DNA of 64,000 nt from CAYGDP01 sp964348665. Lineage in GTDB: Bacteria; Verrucomicrobiota; Verrucomicrobiia; Palsa-1439; CAYGDP01. Under the pieces are notes generated by a model that saw only the letters and a program-made list of their open reading frames with translations, did not search any database and was not told where the DNA came from. The stretch spans positions 124,001-188,000 of the forward strand of contig CAYGDP010000001.1 of assembly GCA_964348665.1 (NCBI GenBank), written 5' to 3'. The position numbers and the translations under genes were made by a program. This document shows positions 32,145 to 42,462 of the stretch, piece by piece (the stretch's first letter is position 1; each line of letters begins with the position of its first letter).

Positions 32145-33326
32145 ATGAGTTTTTCCGAGCAATTTACTGCGCTGCCGCTGGCGGAATGGATCGCCAAGGC
32201 GGAGCGCGCCACCGAGGTTGATGTTCGTAGCGCGCTTGTGAGCGCGAAGCGGTCGCCTCTAGACTTTGCGGCGTTGATTTCGCCCGCCGCGAGCCGCTCG
32301 CGGGAGCCGATGGCACGAGAAGCGCATGCGCTTACTGTCAAACATTTCGGGCGTGTGATGCGACTTTTCGCGCCGCTCTATGTGAGCAACGAGTGTGTCA
32401 ACATCTGCAAGTATTGTGGATTTTCGCGTGATAATCCGATTTTACGAGTGACGTTGTCAGTGGAACAGGTAACGGCGGAGGCACGGCATTTGGCGTCGGA
32501 AGGATTTCGGAACGTATTGCTGGTGGCGGGAGAACATCCGAAATTCGTGTCTCCCGGTTATCTGGCGGAATGCGTGGCGATAATCCGAGCCGGAGGGATT
32601 CCCAGTGTTCACATCGAGGTCGCGCCGATGGAGGCAGAAGAGTATCAGCCGATTGTGGCAGCGGGCGCGGAAGGGTTGGTGGTGTATCAGGAGACATACG
32701 ACCGCAAGATTTACTCGGAAATGCATGAGGCGGGGCCAAAGAAAAATTTTGGTTGGCGGATGGAGGCTCCCGAACGCGGGTATGCGGCAGGATTTCGGCG
32801 GATTGGAGTAGGTGCGTTGTTGGGATTGGCTCCGTGGCGTGAGGAAGCCATAGCGCTGGCAGCGCACGTGGATTATTTACTGCGCCAATGCTGGCGTGCG
32901 CAGATCACGGTGGCGCTTCCAAGATTACGACCTGCTGCGGGGGAGTTTCACCCGCGCCACCAAATCAGCGATCGCGAACTGACACAGTTGATTTGCGCGT
33001 TACGACTGACGTTTCCAAAAATTGGGATTGTGCTCTCGACGCGCGAACCTGCATCCTTACGGGATGGGTTGGCGCGGCTTGGTGTAACGATGATGAGCGC
33101 GGGAAGCCATACTGAGCCGGGGGGGTACACCGGCGCGGGAAAGGCGGAGTTGCATCGAACCGAGAAGGGTAACAAAATGATACCGATCGCCGGAGATCGC
33201 GCTGGCGAACAATTTGAAATATCGGATACGCGATCGCCGGTGGAAGTATCTGCCCGGTTGCGGACGATAGGATATGAGACGGTCTGGAAAGACTGGGATG
33301 ACGAGCTATGCACGAATTACAAATGA
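32145..33326 (+). CDS. thiH: 2-iminoacetate synthase ThiH
   Basis: A 393-residue radical-SAM enzyme that cleaves tyrosine to dehydroglycine for the thiazole half of thiamine. The cluster motif CVNICKYC (Cys about 84, 88, 91) binds 4Fe-4S; VLLVAGEHPKFVS and MMSAGSHTEPGGYTG fit ThiH. The start is ATG 32145, preceded by a GGATCCGG stretch; a TTG-started longer frame is less likely. The final residues (ELCTNYK) lie in a repeat-like junction. ThiS follows; thiG, whose product works with both, is not in the window. No TPP riboswitch was found upstream. Confidence 0.93.
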   Translation: MSFSEQFTALPLAEWIAKAERATEVDVRSALVSAKRSPLDFAALISPAASRSREPMAREAHALTVKHFGRVMRLFAPLYVSNECVNICKYCGFSRDNPILRVTLSVEQVTAEARHLASEGFRNVLLVAGEHPKFVSPGYLAECVAIIRAGGIPSVHIEVAPMEAEEYQPIVAAGAEGLVVYQETYDRKIYSEMHEAGPKKNFGWRMEAPERGYAAGFRRIGVGALLGLAPWREEAIALAAHVDYLLRQCWRAQITVALPRLRPAAGEFHPRHQISDRELTQLICALRLTFPKIGIVLSTREPASLRDGLARLGVTMMSAGSHTEPGGYTGAGKAELHRTEKGNKMIPIAGDRAGEQFEISDTRSPVEVSARLRTIGYETVWKDWDDELCTNYK

Positions 33327-33375
33327 CCAAACCCCAATGACCAAGAAAACCTCAAATGCCGAATTCCGATCTTCC
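33310..33375. repeat. Repeat-like junction between thiH and thiS
   Basis: Contains ATGACCAAACCCCAATGACC, an A/C-rich quasi-tandem of ATGACC units, followed by CTCAAATGCCGAATTCCG. The composition is like the other dispersed repeats and unlike the genes either side, but no second copy lies in the window. Confidence 0.4.
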
Positions 33376-33402
33376 GGGAACCTAGAAGCCTTGATCTCAA
33401 AA

Positions 33403-33603
33403 GTGTTCGTGATGGCAAACGGGCAGCGAAAAGAGATCCGACTGCCGTGTTCACTCGTTAATTTTCTCGAGGCACAGGGGTTGCATTCACAAAGCGTTGT
33501 GGTTGAGCACAACGGGGCTGCGCTGGCGCATTCCGAGTATGGGACGGTGCAACTTGCGGACGGGGACCGGCTGGAAATCGTGCGGGTCGTGGCTGGGGGA
33601 TGA
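33403..33603 (+). CDS. thiS: Sulfur carrier protein ThiS
   Basis: A 66-residue ubiquitin-fold protein that carries thiocarboxylate sulfur to thiazole synthase. It ends in the required GG (VRVVAGG) and has the family pattern NGQRKEIRLPCSLVNFLEAQ and LADGDRLEIVR. GTG 33403 is preferred because it keeps the full first beta strand (FVMANG); ATG 33412 is an alternative. It is too small for many gene finders and is separated from thiH by a repeat-like spacer of 76 bases. Confidence 0.85.
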   Translation: MFVMANGQRKEIRLPCSLVNFLEAQGLHSQSVVVEHNGAALAHSEYGTVQLADGDRLEIVRVVAGG

Positions 33604-33632
33604 ATTGCGGTTCTCAAACGGAGTTTGCGCGG

Positions 33633-36600
33633 TTATTGCGGGTCTTGCGTCCCGATTCGTTGCCCCGTTAGCGGATTGAACATAAAGAGCGGGGTGGTCA
33701 TGATCGTTTCCGCATTGTTCTTCTGCTTCTGAACGGTGATGGACGCAAGTTTATTGGCCATGACGAGACCATCGAGAGGTGTTTCGCCCGCATCGTACAG
33801 GTTGTTATTATTGGCATCGATAAAGGCGAACGCGGTGTCGCCGTTGGTATCGTATCCGAGCGGGGACGGACTCTTGAAGCCTTGGGCGGGATTGAACACA
33901 AATCCGAGTGCAGTAACGATGATGCCGCTGATGGATGTGGCAGCGACAGGAGAGAAGCCCATTCCTCCGACAATAGACGTAATGGCGCGTGCCGTGATAT
34001 CACTGACACTGCCGGGATTGCCGACACGTCCGCCGGCGCCAGCACCTCCGCCGAGTCCTGCGAAGATTCCGCCGATATGAACGTGGGAAGAAGCGCCACT
34101 GGAAAGTATTTCGGTGATGCTTTTGATTCCGTAAGTGGATGCCCGGAGATCGCCGATGCTGCCGAACGTATTGACGCCGATGATACTACCACCGGTTCCG
34201 CCGGCGGAAGCACCGAATCCGCCCGCGCCAGCGACCATCTGCGATAGAGCCAGGAAAGAAGCATTGGTTTGGTTGAAACTGGAAATATTACCACCCAAAC
34301 CGCCTTTGCCGGATGGACCGCCGGCGGCACCGCCATCTCCCGATTGCAACATCATGGCAAGAGACGCATTGGTGTGCGAGGAGCTAATGTTGCCGCCAAA
34401 TCCGCCACGAGTAAAACCGTCACCACCGGGACCAGCGATATAAATCCCTTTTTCAACGACGGTCGTCATGGTGACCTGCGAAATATCGCCGCCGCGTCCG
34501 CCGGAAGAATTCACACTATCGCCGCCGGTACCGGTGTACATCTGAACGAGACTTTGCGCATCGCCCGTGATATTCCGGATGGAACCTGCGTCGCCGCCGC
34601 GTCCGCCAGTGCCGAGACCTCCATCGCCGGTCAATACCAGGATGTTATCAATGTGCAGGTTGGTAGTCGTAATGAGGGTGATTCGATCCACGCTACCGCC
34701 GCGACCGCCAGTCTTTCCTTGGCCGCCAGTACCCGTCTGAAACGCCATGCCAGCTGAAGTCAGTTGTTGAGTGGCGCCTGACGAAGTTGTGACTTTTGGA
34801 GCCCCATAGAAATCTGTGAGGGAGAGGTTGCTAATGCGTCCGCCGTCGCCGCCACGACTGGAGATGCCGTTCCCTCCGTTTCCAGCGATCGCAAATACCG
34901 CAGCGTCGGTCAAAACATTGGTGTCCACAAAATTGCTGTTGAGGAGGGACCCGCCAACTCCACCGGCGCGCGCACCGTCCCCACCGCTGCCGAGGATTAT
35001 TTGGGCAGAATCAGCCCGACCGGAGGGCAGGGATAAGGTGACATTGACGTTGAGCACATCACCGGCTTTGCCTCCATTGAGCGAGAGACTATCCCCGCCA
35101 TCGCCAGTCCGAAGGAAAACCGAATCCAGAAAAATAAAATTGTCACCAGAACTGGTAAAACTGGCATTGGCAATATTACCGCCGAAGCCGGCATTGCCAG
35201 TGAGGGCATCACCGCCGTTGCCGGTACGGATTTGGATGAATCGTTCGGAAGTTACCGAAATATTAATGGACGTGGTGGGAAGCGTGCCGGCAGGAGAACC
35301 AGCAGGGGGTTGTGTCAGCGTGCCGATCAGAGCCCCGCCGTTACCACCTGAGAGCGCTCCATCCCCGCCATCTCCAAGACGCAAAACAAAGTCGCTGTCG
35401 CGACCGACATTGCCCGACAACGTGGTAACGGTCGCACCATGACCGGCGCGACCGAGCGCGCTACTCCCACCGGAACCCGTGACAACGGTCACTTCGTCAA
35501 GGATTGTCGCTTGGACATCAGTCGTTCCACGGACCGATGCATAGACGTTGCCAGGGCCGTTGCGGACATCGGTAGCGGTATTGTCGGTGTAGTCGGCCGT
35601 AAAATAGTCGAACGTTGGGAACCCCTGAAAGAGCCCGGTCACGCCGAATTGACTGACCGCAAAGGGAGTGGCGCCGACATCAAGGTTATCCAGGATTTGG
35701 TCCGTCGGAAAGATTTTGAACACGCCGTTGTTCAGCGATATGGGGAAAGAGAGAACGTCACCGGTTTGACTGACGACACCGAGGATTCCCTGCGCGGAAG
35801 TAAACGCCTGGTCCACGGCCACACCCACGGGGTTCTGCACGAGCAGCTCGGTCGTGCTTAAATTGGCGGGCACCGGAAATAGAGTGAAGACCCCAGTCCC
35901 ATCGTTGGTCAGGATGGAAACGTTATTGTCGGCGAAATTAGTCACCACTAAATCTGGAAAATTATCGCCGTTTGGATTGAAAAAGTTGTCCAATGGATTG
36001 ACGTGAAACAAGGCCAGACCAGAGGGGCCGCGACCTACATCGTAGTTATCAGGCGTCGCAAAAGCGCCGCCTCCCAAGGCAAGAAATACGGTGATATTAT
36101 CGGAGCCGTAGTTTGCCGTGATGATATCGGCAAGATCGTCATTGTTAAAATCAGTGGCAAGGACCGCCTGCGGACGCGCTCCCGGCGGCAAGGGGAGGAC
36201 GACGGGGTTGATATCGAACGTGGCGATGCCCAAACCAGTATTGATGTCGAATTCGGTCGTTTCCTGTCCGAACAAAATGCTCACGGAATCGGAAAAAACA
36301 TTGGCGATGATGACATCGAGCAAACCATCTCCATTCACATCGCCCGTGGACATATCGAGAGCGCCAACACCTCCCGTATCGAAAGAAATTACTTCTCCAT
36401 CGCGTTCTTCCAACCACATTGTTCCCTGATCGATGCCATTGACCGATTCAAACTGTCCGCTCGAGAGCAGAAGATACATTTTATTTTCGGTGAAACTGAC
36501 GGTTGCCACATCGTCAAATCCATCTCCATTGAAATCTCCCGCGACGAGTGTCCGTGGTTCCGGTGCAACCGGGTAGTCTGCCCCGCCCACATTGACGGAA

Positions 36601-39600
36601 TCACTGCCCGCGTTGGCCGTGGCAAATTCCCGCTCCAAGGTAGTGCCGAACTGGGCGCTGAAGACAATGTCTGTGGGTCGGGCATTATCTTGAAATCCCG
36701 CGCCGCTGACATTGAGAGTGATATTGGTAAGGCCGCCGCCACTCCCGGCGTTGAGACCATTGCCGCCGGTTCCGGCGATCAAATCCAAGGAATTGCCAGG
36801 TGACCGGACAGCATCGAAGCCGATTGGCGAAGAGACCGTGAACGCGATACCCACAAAAATCGTGACCTGATCGCTGGTAAAATCTGTGATGGCCAGATCG
36901 GGAACATCGTCGAGGTTGATGAGCCCCGTGGCGATGGAAAGAGAAAGAGGTGGCGGAGGGTTGGAGCCTGGCGTTGGAATTTCGGTATTATTCGGGAGAG
37001 AAAAGACGAAGGGATCGTTGATGATATAATTTGCAAAGGTCGGCGGCGGATTTTGATTGATGACGCGGCGACCGACAAAGACATTGATGTCATTGCTCAC
37101 CTCGTTGACGGTGACGATGTCGGGAACGCCATCGTTGGTAATGTCGGTGACCACAAGATCGGTGGGACCCGTGGAGGCGTTGTCGAGAGAACCGGTTGCG
37201 GCAGCAAAAAAACCTCCGAAATTGTTTCCAAAAAAACAGACGACATTATCCGAGGCGTAGTTCGCGACTACAAATCCAACCTCGTCGTTGCCCAGGCAAT
37301 CGGCGATTTGAATGCCGATTGGATCCACGCCGCCGGACCCGACAGTGCTGACCAACACGTAATTCAGAGTCGCGATCCCCTGTATATTTGGCGGCGGTTG
37401 CAGCACGATCCCTTGCAACACGGAAACACTATTGGGTCCAAAATTAGCCGTTACAATGTCCATCACGCCGTCCGGACCGCCATCCGGCGGCGCAGCTCCA
37501 AACAGATCGCCCACATCGAGCGCGACCGGTTGGGTGCCTGCCCCGGTCGAATAATTAATGCCGGCGCGGAACGTCCCCAGAGCGCCTCCCTGCGCGTCAA
37601 TATTCTGATACATCACCGACACGTTGTCGGAACTGAAATTGGCCGTAATAATGTCAAGCACGTCATCGGCTTCTTGATCAGGTATCGCGCTGGTATTGGT
37701 CGCGGTAAATCCACCCATGTCTGCAATCTCCACGTCCATTGGCCGCAGACCATTCACCAATATGTCATTGCGCACACCGAATTCGCCCGGGTTGGGAATG
37801 GACCCAAAAAACACAGAAACAAATCCGTCATCCGTGATTCCGTCATACCAAGAAACCGCAATATCCATCACTTCGGTGTCATCGAGATTCGGGTCAATGT
37901 CGGCATTGATATTGCCCACATCCACTCCAGTAATGACCGCGTTGGCTGGGAAGGTATAGAGGAAATTCAATAGCACCGGAGCATTGTAAAAATTACCGTC
38001 GCCATTTCCCAAATACACCATCAACGATTGCGACGCGCTATTTGCGACTACCATGTCCGTCACGCCATCCCGGTCGAAATCTCCAAAGGCAACGTCACGA
38101 GGCTGGTCATCGCCAGCCACGCCGGCAGTTGTGGGAGTGTCGGTAGGTACGTTGGTAAAATCGTCAAAAATACCATCGCTGTCACTCAAGTCGGCAATCC
38201 CCAGATGCAATGTGGCGCTGCCAGCCCCCGATGCCGCAGTCATCAAATCCGGCCTCCCATCCGAATTGAAATCTCCCGCAATGATTGCGGCGGGACCGGA
38301 ATCGGATGCTATGGTGATAGGATCGTCAAATCCACCTTCTTCTTCTAGGCACGTCGGTGGCAGGCACGAGCCTAGCGGGTCCGGACCATTGGTGCGCTGC
38401 CGTAAGATCGAAATCGTCCCGCCGGCGTTCGCTGTCACAATGTCAGGTACTCCGTCTCCCGTCATGTCCGCGACAGTAATATCCCGTGGATCATCACCAA
38501 CAACGACGTGGATATCGAGCAACGGAAAGCCGATTGTGTCCGAAAAAATACCAGAACCATCCCCAAAGATGACATCCGTATTATGAACTTCATTCTCATT
38601 GATTCCGTGCGCGGGATCGTCAAACAATTCCGTCGCGGCAACAATGTCGAGGTGACCATCCAAGTCGATATCCGCGACGGCTACGGCTTGCGCGTGTTTG
38701 TTTTCAGGGATGTCCGTCTGCAAAACCGTCACGATTTCCGGAAGGTTGAACAATCCCGGTCTGTCAGCACGGTTCAGATAAACCCCTACATACGCGGGAG
38801 AGGGATTCGTGTCTGTTCCACCCGGCACGGGATTTTCATTCCGGTCCAACGCGATGACCAAATCCGGCCGTCCATCTTCATTGAAATCGCCAGTAGCAAT
38901 CGAGCGCGGGGAAGTTAGCGTGCTGCCTCCAAAACCTCTCGCCGAATTCAGATTGATCGGATCGCAAACGATATCAAATTCCCACGGTTCATCCGCCGAT
39001 GTACGCGTGATAAAAGTGCCGTCTCCATTGCCAAATATCATCGAGATGGTGCCGTCATCCTGATTGATTACCGCCAAATCGAGAATTGTATCCGTATTAA
39101 AATCCGCCGTCACCAAGCCAGTTGGGTTGTGACCCATGGGATATTCAGCAACCCACCGAAACGTTCCGTCGCCAGTCACCTCGCCATTTCCCAAAAACAC
39201 CGATACGGTTTGGCTCAAGCCATTCGTCGTCGCAAAATCGAGTATGAAATCTCCGTTAAAATCGCCAGCCGTAATCTGGTTGGTGCCATACGCCGTCGCC
39301 AGCCGCGTGCCAGCCGAATATTCGATGCCTCCCGCAAATCGTCCATTGCCAATCCCCAACTGAACAGAAACATTGCTCGTCCCAAAATTCGCCGTCAAGA
39401 TGTCCACAATGGTGTCTCCATTGAAGTCGGCCGCAACCACGTCTCGAGGTGTGGCTTGCACTTGGAAATTGATCGTTCCAGTCAAGCCCACCGCGGTCGT
39501 GCTGCCTGTGGGCGTGAATTCCAGCACACTGCCGCCATCCCCGCCGCGTTGTGTACCATCCCCGCCATTGCCCACGGAAAGTGGATATGCTCCTGTACCC

Positions 39601-40679
39601 GTGACCGTGACTCCTTGGATGTTGCCGCCACGGCCGCCATAGCTCTTCGGGTTGATCGCGAGTCCATCACCGCCCTCCCCAGTGACGATCGGCATGACAA
39701 CGGAAGCGCCACCATTGAAGTTTGAGTTGATGATGTCACCTCCGCGTCCTCCGCCGCTCCAGCCTGCTCCGCCTTGGCCCGTTCGGATGAAAAACCCGTC
39801 CGGATCCAAGGTGATCGCTATATTGATTAAATCCCCACCCTCTTTTCCTAGGTCCGACAGGTCGGCTGCGCCATCGCCGGTCAGCAACGCTGTCGCTTCA
39901 GCCACTTGGACGTTCGAAATATCATAGGGGCTGTTCTTGAGAGGCACAACGGGGATCAAGCGAATTTGACCAGGCAACGCGTCAGCCTCGCTTAAAATTG
40001 TTGTAACATCTTGCCCGGCAAAATTGACCAGGCGCCCACCAGCCGCCGTACCGGTTGCTACGATTTCAACGTGACTTGCCGGGCCAACTGGGGTTGTATT
40101 CGTCGCAAAGGATGTCGCGCCTTTTGTCCCATCCCAAGATGCTATCGTCCCGATGTTCTGAATGGAGCGACCTGCCAGGATATTGCCAAAAATACTCGCG
40201 CTTCCAAAGCTGTTCACGACAGTCGTTGTCGTGGTCAATCCATCCGCACTCAAAATCGTGGCACTGTCGGCAAAGGTAATCGCCAGAATATCCGCATCCA
40301 ACAACACACTCCCGTCGTGCAACGGCCCGCTTAATGTCCCGTCATTGTTCAGGTTTGTAACAACATCGCCGTTGACGTCCGAAAAAAGAGTAATGGCTGA
40401 CCCGTCTGTAAGACTCACCCCGGTCAATGCGCTCACATCCAACCCCCCGTCGGCCGCCGACATCCAGACCACAGCTTTTCCCGCGTTCACCGCGATCACC
40501 GTAAAAGGTCCAACCGTCCCAATTTCGCCGGCTTCCAGCGTGTTCGGTCCCGCAACCAGCGCGACAGGAGCCGCCCGCTGCTCTAATACCTCCACCAAGA
40601 GCGGGTACGGACACTTGCCCCGCAGGGAAATCCTCGGGGAAAATGACTTTGGTTTCTTGGCAAACAGCTTCCAGCGCAT
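33633..40679 (-). CDS. Giant FG-GAP/VCBS and glycine-rich surface protein
   Basis: About 2348 residues. A basic N-terminus leads to LLVEVLEQRAAPVAL, a motif like the LEPR/LEDR N-terminal signals of planctomycete and verrucomicrobial giant exoproteins. Residues about 280-400 and 1830-2240 are glycine-rich repeats (GNGGDG, GGRGGD, GSGGDGA). Between them run many FG-GAP/VCBS-type units of about 60 residues with Ca-binding DFNGDG, DVNGDG and DFNSDG and closing VSVFLGNG-like strands, predicting one or more beta-propellers. A late DTNGDTAFAFIDANNNN is another Ca-binding loop. ATG 40679 is used; a TTG at 40697 is possible. Likely an exported Ca-binding adhesin or matrix protein. Confidence 0.85.
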   Translation of the reverse strand: MRWKLFAKKPKSFSPRISLRGKCPYPLLVEVLEQRAAPVALVAGPNTLEAGEIGTVGPFTVIAVNAGKAVVWMSAADGGLDVSALTGVSLTDGSAITLFSDVNGDVVTNLNNDGTLSGPLHDGSVLLDADILAITFADSATILSADGLTTTTTVVNSFGSASIFGNILAGRSIQNIGTIASWDGTKGATSFATNTTPVGPASHVEIVATGTAAGGRLVNFAGQDVTTILSEADALPGQIRLIPVVPLKNSPYDISNVQVAEATALLTGDGAADLSDLGKEGGDLINIAITLDPDGFFIRTGQGGAGWSGGGRGGDIINSNFNGGASVVMPIVTGEGGDGLAINPKSYGGRGGNIQGVTVTGTGAYPLSVGNGGDGTQRGGDGGSVLEFTPTGSTTAVGLTGTINFQVQATPRDVVAADFNGDTIVDILTANFGTSNVSVQLGIGNGRFAGGIEYSAGTRLATAYGTNQITAGDFNGDFILDFATTNGLSQTVSVFLGNGEVTGDGTFRWVAEYPMGHNPTGLVTADFNTDTILDLAVINQDDGTISMIFGNGDGTFITRTSADEPWEFDIVCDPINLNSARGFGGSTLTSPRSIATGDFNEDGRPDLVIALDRNENPVPGGTDTNPSPAYVGVYLNRADRPGLFNLPEIVTVLQTDIPENKHAQAVAVADIDLDGHLDIVAATELFDDPAHGINENEVHNTDVIFGDGSGIFSDTIGFPLLDIHVVVGDDPRDITVADMTGDGVPDIVTANAGGTISILRQRTNGPDPLGSCLPPTCLEEEGGFDDPITIASDSGPAAIIAGDFNSDGRPDLMTAASGAGSATLHLGIADLSDSDGIFDDFTNVPTDTPTTAGVAGDDQPRDVAFGDFDRDGVTDMVVANSASQSLMVYLGNGDGNFYNAPVLLNFLYTFPANAVITGVDVGNINADIDPNLDDTEVMDIAVSWYDGITDDGFVSVFFGSIPNPGEFGVRNDILVNGLRPMDVEIADMGGFTATNTSAIPDQEADDVLDIITANFSSDNVSVMYQNIDAQGGALGTFRAGINYSTGAGTQPVALDVGDLFGAAPPDGGPDGVMDIVTANFGPNSVSVLQGIVLQPPPNIQGIATLNYVLVSTVGSGGVDPIGIQIADCLGNDEVGFVVANYASDNVVCFFGNNFGGFFAAATGSLDNASTGPTDLVVTDITNDGVPDIVTVNEVSNDINVFVGRRVINQNPPPTFANYIINDPFVFSLPNNTEIPTPGSNPPPPLSLSIATGLINLDDVPDLAITDFTSDQVTIFVGIAFTVSSPIGFDAVRSPGNSLDLIAGTGGNGLNAGSGGGLTNITLNVSGAGFQDNARPTDIVFSAQFGTTLEREFATANAGSDSVNVGGADYPVAPEPRTLVAGDFNGDGFDDVATVSFTENKMYLLLSSGQFESVNGIDQGTMWLEERDGEVISFDTGGVGALDMSTGDVNGDGLLDVIIANVFSDSVSILFGQETTEFDINTGLGIATFDINPVVLPLPPGARPQAVLATDFNNDDLADIITANYGSDNITVFLALGGGAFATPDNYDVGRGPSGLALFHVNPLDNFFNPNGDNFPDLVVTNFADNNVSILTNDGTGVFTLFPVPANLSTTELLVQNPVGVAVDQAFTSAQGILGVVSQTGDVLSFPISLNNGVFKIFPTDQILDNLDVGATPFAVSQFGVTGLFQGFPTFDYFTADYTDNTATDVRNGPGNVYASVRGTTDVQATILDEVTVVTGSGGSSALGRAGHGATVTTLSGNVGRDSDFVLRLGDGGDGALSGGNGGALIGTLTQPPAGSPAGTLPTTSINISVTSERFIQIRTGNGGDALTGNAGFGGNIANASFTSSGDNFIFLDSVFLRTGDGGDSLSLNGGKAGDVLNVNVTLSLPSGRADSAQIILGSGGDGARAGGVGGSLLNSNFVDTNVLTDAAVFAIAGNGGNGISSRGGDGGRISNLSLTDFYGAPKVTTSSGATQQLTSAGMAFQTGTGGQGKTGGRGGSVDRITLITTTNLHIDNILVLTGDGGLGTGGRGGDAGSIRNITGDAQSLVQMYTGTGGDSVNSSGGRGGDISQVTMTTVVEKGIYIAGPGGDGFTRGGFGGNISSSHTNASLAMMLQSGDGGAAGGPSGKGGLGGNISSFNQTNASFLALSQMVAGAGGFGASAGGTGGSIIGVNTFGSIGDLRASTYGIKSITEILSSGASSHVHIGGIFAGLGGGAGAGGRVGNPGSVSDITARAITSIVGGMGFSPVAATSISGIIVTALGFVFNPAQGFKSPSPLGYDTNGDTAFAFIDANNNNLYDAGETPLDGLVMANKLASITVQKQKNNAETIMTTPLFMFNPLTGQRIGTQDPQ

Positions 40680-40806
40680 TCGTGCTCGTTTTCGCAATTT
40701 GATTTTGCTGTCCGCTCCTCGATATCACTTATCAGAAAAATGCGCCGCCCAATGTAGCCAAACCCGCCGCAAAGTCAATCACTTGTTTCAATCCAATCCC
40801 GAAAAC

Positions 40807-41769
40807 TCAACCCCCCCCACCTGTCTGGCCTGTACGATCGTCGCTGGTACGAAAATACTCAATCGTTTTGCGGAGGCCGACAGTGAGGGAAACTCGCGGC
40901 TGCCAGCCAAGCAGCGTTTTCGCGCGAGTGATGTCCGGACGGCGAACGTGGGGGTCATCGGTGGGCAGAGGACGGTGAACGATCTTGCTCCGCGACCGTG
41001 TCACTTTCCGAATGACCTCGGCAAACTGAAGCACGGTCATTTCGTTCGGGTTGCCAATGTTGACCGGATCATGGGTTTTGCTCAAGGACAAGAGGTAAAT
41101 TCCCTCGATCAGATCGCTAACATAACAAAAGCTGCGAGTCTGACAGCCGTCGCCAAAGACCGTAAGCGGTTTGCGGCGAAGGCATTGGTCAATGAAGGAT
41201 GGTACCACACGGCCGTCGTCGGCGCGCATTCGCGGGCCATAGGTGTTGAAGATGCGGACGATTTTCGTGTTAATTCCATGTGCGCGATAGTACGCCATGG
41301 TGATCGCTTCAGCAAATCGTTTGGCTTCGTCGTAGACTCCGCGCGGACCGACGGGGTTGACGTTGCCCCAATAATCTTCGCGTTGTGGATGCACCAGCGG
41401 ATCGCCGTACACCTCGCTTGTCGAAGCTAGCAGAAACGTCGCGCCTTTGGCTTTTGCCAGTCCAAGAGCGTTGTGGGTGCCAAGCGCTCCGACTTTGAGC
41501 GTCGGGATGGGGAGGCGTAAATAATCTATCGGGCTGGCGGGGGAAGCGAAGTGAAACACAAAATCCACATTGCCGCTCACCTCGATGTATTCGACTATGT
41601 TATGCTCGATCAGCGTGAACCGCGGTTCGCGCGCCAGATGCGCGATGTTTTTACGTCGCCCGGTCAGAAAATTATCAATGCAAACGACCCGGTGACCCTC
41701 GCGCAGCAAACGGTCGCATAGATGCGAGCCAAGAAATCCAGCCCCGCCGGTCACGACCGAGATAGGCAT
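40807..41769 (-). CDS. UDP-glucuronate decarboxylase-like NAD-dependent epimerase
   Basis: A 320-residue extended short-chain dehydrogenase. The NAD motif GGAGFLGSH (residues 8-16) and YxxxK as YDEAKRFAEA mark the UDP-xylose synthase group, which turns UDP-glucuronate into UDP-xylose; FHFASPASPIDYL, ARIFN-like VRIFNTYGPRM and GDGCQTRSFCYVSDL agree. ATG 41769 is chosen next to the Rossmann strand; a GTG at 41799 would add ten residues. It is divergent from the phospholipid module. A polysaccharide or glycolipid role is inferred. It ends in a Gly run (GQTGGGG). Confidence 0.88.
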   Translation of the reverse strand: MPISVVTGGAGFLGSHLCDRLLREGHRVVCIDNFLTGRRKNIAHLAREPRFTLIEHNIVEYIEVSGNVDFVFHFASPASPIDYLRLPIPTLKVGALGTHNALGLAKAKGATFLLASTSEVYGDPLVHPQREDYWGNVNPVGPRGVYDEAKRFAEAITMAYYRAHGINTKIVRIFNTYGPRMRADDGRVVPSFIDQCLRRKPLTVFGDGCQTRSFCYVSDLIEGIYLLSLSKTHDPVNIGNPNEMTVLQFAEVIRKVTRSRSKIVHRPLPTDDPHVRRPDITRAKTLLGWQPRVSLTVGLRKTIEYFRTSDDRTGQTGGGG

Positions 41770-41859
41770 TTGCTTGGAGTCGCTCGTCTTTCGTTTCACG
41801 CGCGCAGAGTAGAATCTTTCGCTGGCGCTGTCAAAGCAACTCGTGCAGGATGATGGGTG

Positions 41860-42462
41860 ATGACCAAACCAATATTTTTGATCCTGACCGGGGCGACCGG
41901 AAATGCCCGACGAATCGCATCCTGCGAGGAGCTGGCGCGGGAGTATTGGCCGGAGGCGCGAGTGTTTATGCCGAATTATTTGTCCCGTTTGCGAGGCGTT
42001 CGCGACGTGGGAGAATGGTTGGAGGGATGGTTGAAGCGGATGATCGAGCCGGAAGCCCCGATTTTTATTTTCGCGTTTATTTTAGGCGGCGCGGTGCTTC
42101 CGTATGCGCCAACCTTGATGAAACGCGCTAGGAAAGTCGTTTTGCTGCGCAGCCGGTATCAGGAAGGCGTGCCACGGTTGTTACGGCGCAAATTAGGCAG
42201 GTGGGGAACGACGCTGGTCGCGAGCCGGGCAGTCGCGGAATTGGGGACTGAAGAATTTTGGCCGTATGACTTTCAATTGCCGTGTCCACAACGGATTTTA
42301 GTCGAAACCGTACCAACCCCTTTGGCGCGCTGGTTGGGTGTGGACTGTCTCAGCGATGACGAATTGAAGATCGTTGATTACAAAGAGATGGCGATTGATC
42401 ACAATTCCGCTTACCATTCGCGCGAGCTGATGAAAGAAGTGACAGAATGGCTAAAGGCATGA
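41860..42462 (+). CDS. Hypothetical protein of a phospholipid module
   Basis: A 200-residue protein starting TKPIFLILTGATG, followed by a mixed alpha/beta pattern (IFIFAFILGGAVLPYAPTLM, KVVLLRSRYQEG). The layout recalls a reduced alpha/beta-hydrolase fold, but the usual Gly-x-Ser-x-Gly nucleophile is absent, so this is only a guess. It is the first gene of a tightly coupled set: its TGA overlaps the next ATG. A frame shift of the start to GTG 41857 adds one residue. Confidence 0.6.
   Translation: MTKPIFLILTGATGNARRIASCEELAREYWPEARVFMPNYLSRLRGVRDVGEWLEGWLKRMIEPEAPIFIFAFILGGAVLPYAPTLMKRARKVVLLRSRYQEGVPRLLRRKLGRWGTTLVASRAVAELGTEEFWPYDFQLPCPQRILVETVPTPLARWLGVDCLSDDELKIVDYKEMAIDHNSAYHSRELMKEVTEWLKA

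Noticed and set aside
33800..40000. Regular GC-rich repeats that could suggest a CRISPR or satellite array
   Set aside because: They are in frame and encode the Gly-rich and FG-GAP units of the giant protein; spacing is not CRISPR-like.
40162..41430. 422-codon plus-strand frame
   Set aside because: It overlaps both the giant FG-GAP gene and the epimerase gene on the other strand and has no family features.
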